From an uncultured Eubacteriales bacterium (lineage in GTDB: Bacteria; Bacillota; Clostridia; Christensenellales; UBA1242), in NCBI GenBank assembly GCA_900556185.1, contig USNN01000005.1, positions 1 to 23,499 on the forward strand: 23,499 nt of DNA, written 5' to 3'. Position numbers and translations under genes: made by a program. Position 1 is the stretch's first letter. Each line of letters opens with the position of its first letter. Positions 22,437-23,499 of this stretch are shown piece after piece. Under the pieces are notes generated by a model. The model had not been told where the DNA came from. It searched no databases and was given only the letters and a program-made list of their open reading frames with translations.

Positions 22437-23499
22437 ATGCAAGAATTAGATGGCATAAAAGAAATAGAAGAATTTAAACAACGAATATCAACTTTATATT
22501 CAGATGTAGAAGTAGAGAAAATTTTGCATGCACTAAATTTTGCCGAGTTTAAACATCGTGGGCAAACTCGAGATTCGTCGGGGGCTCCTTATATTATTCA
22601 CCCAGTGTCAGTCGCCTTAATTTTACTAGACTATGGCCTGGATGTAGATACAATTTGTGCAAGTTTACTGCACGACACACTAGAAGATACCGACACAAAA
22701 ATAACCGAACTAAAAAGCGTGTTTGGTAACACCGTTGCAGAACTAGTTAACGGCGTAAGCCGAGTAAAAACACTAAAATATAAATCTAAAGCCAATGAAA
22801 ATACAGAGTCACTAAGAAAAATGTTTTTAGCAATGGCTAAGGATATTCGTGTTATTATGATAAAACTGGCAGATAGGCTGAATAATATGCGAACGCTAGA
22901 AAATATGCCAGCCGAGCATAAGGTAAGAAAATCGCTAGACACACGGGATGTATATATTCCAATAGCCGAAAGACTAGGCTTAGGTTCCATAAAAGGCGAA
23001 CTAGAAGACTTGTGCTTTAAATATCTGCACCCAAAAGAATACCAAGAAATTTCCATAATGCTAGATAACACCCTAAAAAAACATTCCGAAGACCTAGAAA
23101 AGGTCAATAAAGCCCTAAAAGATATGCTAGTTGAAATAGGAATAAAGGGCGAAGTTCAAAGCCGAATTAAGCGAAAATACAGCGTATATAAAAAGTCTAG
23201 AGCAAAAGGCATAGAATCTATTTACGATTTGCTTGCACATCGAATTTTGGTAGATACTGTTAAAGACTGCTATTATTGCTTAGGCGAAATTCATAACCGC
23301 TGGAAACCAGTCCCAGGTAGAATAAAAGACTATATAGCTGCGCCAAAGAAAAACGGCTATCAAAGTTTACACACAACACTTTTAACTGAAACGGGTATGC
23401 CATTCGAGGTTCAAATCCGAACCAAAGAAATGCACCGAGTGTGCGAGTATGGTATCGCCGCCCACTGGAAATATAAAAACGGGGTAGAAAAGAGTTCAG
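22437..23499 (+). CDS. rel: Bifunctional (p)ppGpp synthetase/hydrolase Rel (cut by window edge)
   Basis: The frame is open from ATG 22437, which has TAAGGAGGG just upstream, to the window end, giving 354 codons and part of the next. It is the N-terminal half of RelA/SpoT-type Rel, which makes and degrades the stringent-response alarmone. The hydrolase HD domain is intact: His40 in KHRGQTR, HDTLED at 79-84, and ADRLNNMRTLE near 143-153. The synthetase domain follows with KRKYSVYKKS, YDLLAHRILV, RWKPVPGRIKDYIA, YQSLHTT at 308-314 and EVQIRTKEMH, all conserved. The TGS and ACT regulatory domains must lie beyond the edge. It ends the recA-secDF-recJ cluster as seen here, in the order found in other Firmicutes. 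Confidence 0.95.
   Translation, partial: MQELDGIKEIEEFKQRISTLYSDVEVEKILHALNFAEFKHRGQTRDSSGAPYIIHPVSVALILLDYGLDVDTICASLLHDTLEDTDTKITELKSVFGNTVAELVNGVSRVKTLKYKSKANENTESLRKMFLAMAKDIRVIMIKLADRLNNMRTLENMPAEHKVRKSLDTRDVYIPIAERLGLGSIKGELEDLCFKYLHPKEYQEISIMLDNTLKKHSEDLEKVNKALKDMLVEIGIKGEVQSRIKRKYSVYKKSRAKGIESIYDLLAHRILVDTVKDCYYCLGEIHNRWKPVPGRIKDYIAAPKKNGYQSLHTTLLTETGMPFEVQIRTKEMHRVCEYGIAAHWKYKNGVEKSS

Noticed and set aside
22631..23107. Minus-strand open frame of 158 codons near the right edge
   Set aside because: It is the antisense of the strongly conserved Rel hydrolase region and has no homology or ribosome site.

Overview
This window looks like part of the chromosome of a low-GC, spore-forming member of the Clostridia, probably uncultured. 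The evidence is the content (spoVAD-spoVAE, yunB, spoIIIE-type ftsK), the minimal SufC-SufB pair, AT-rich coding with heavy use of CTA, AGA and AAC codons, and strong AAGGAGG-type Shine-Dalgarno sites. No finer taxonomy can be supported from the sequence alone. From 1458 to the right edge every gene is on the + strand, tightly packed and mostly ordinary housekeeping.

The first ~1.04 kb is different. It is visibly richer in G and C, has another codon style, and carries minus-strand genes of a type common in Lachnospiraceae: the start of an ABC transporter ATPase with a promoter and operator-like palindrome, and a 5'-truncated Rpn-family (PD-(D/E)XK) nuclease gene that keeps a well-formed internal start for a short C-terminal product. 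The frame of the nuclease breaks off at about 1020-1045, where A-rich sequence begins. This is either a recombination/insertion boundary or an assembly chimera.

From about 1085 to 1390 there is no gene but much structure. Three successive hairpins have different stems and the same 9-base loop (TGGTGGTTC), candidate long-range pairings enclose them, and a strong intrinsic terminator follows. I read this as an undescribed or at least unrecognised structured RNA, the most interesting item here.

Downstream units, judged by promoters, terminators and spacing, are: spoVAD-spoVAE (dipicolinic acid transport into spores); sufC-sufB-aldehyde dehydrogenase (Fe-S assembly plus a class 3 ALDH); yunB (sporulation, possibly leaderless); cysteine desulfurase-thiI (sulfur transfer to tRNA thiouridine/thiamine); a pair of M16 peptidases, one with a broken zinc motif; ftsK/spoIIIE-rimO-pgsA; and recA-secD-secF-recJ-rel, the last cut by the window edge. 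The order M16-M16-spoIIIE-(rimO)-pgsA-recA recalls the ymfF-ymfH/spoIIIE/pgsA/recA neighbourhood of Bacillus, and secD-secF-recJ-rel recalls the secDF-recJ-apt-relA neighbourhood, here without apt. SecD and SecF both lack the membrane acidic residues that the canonical proton-driven SecDF uses.
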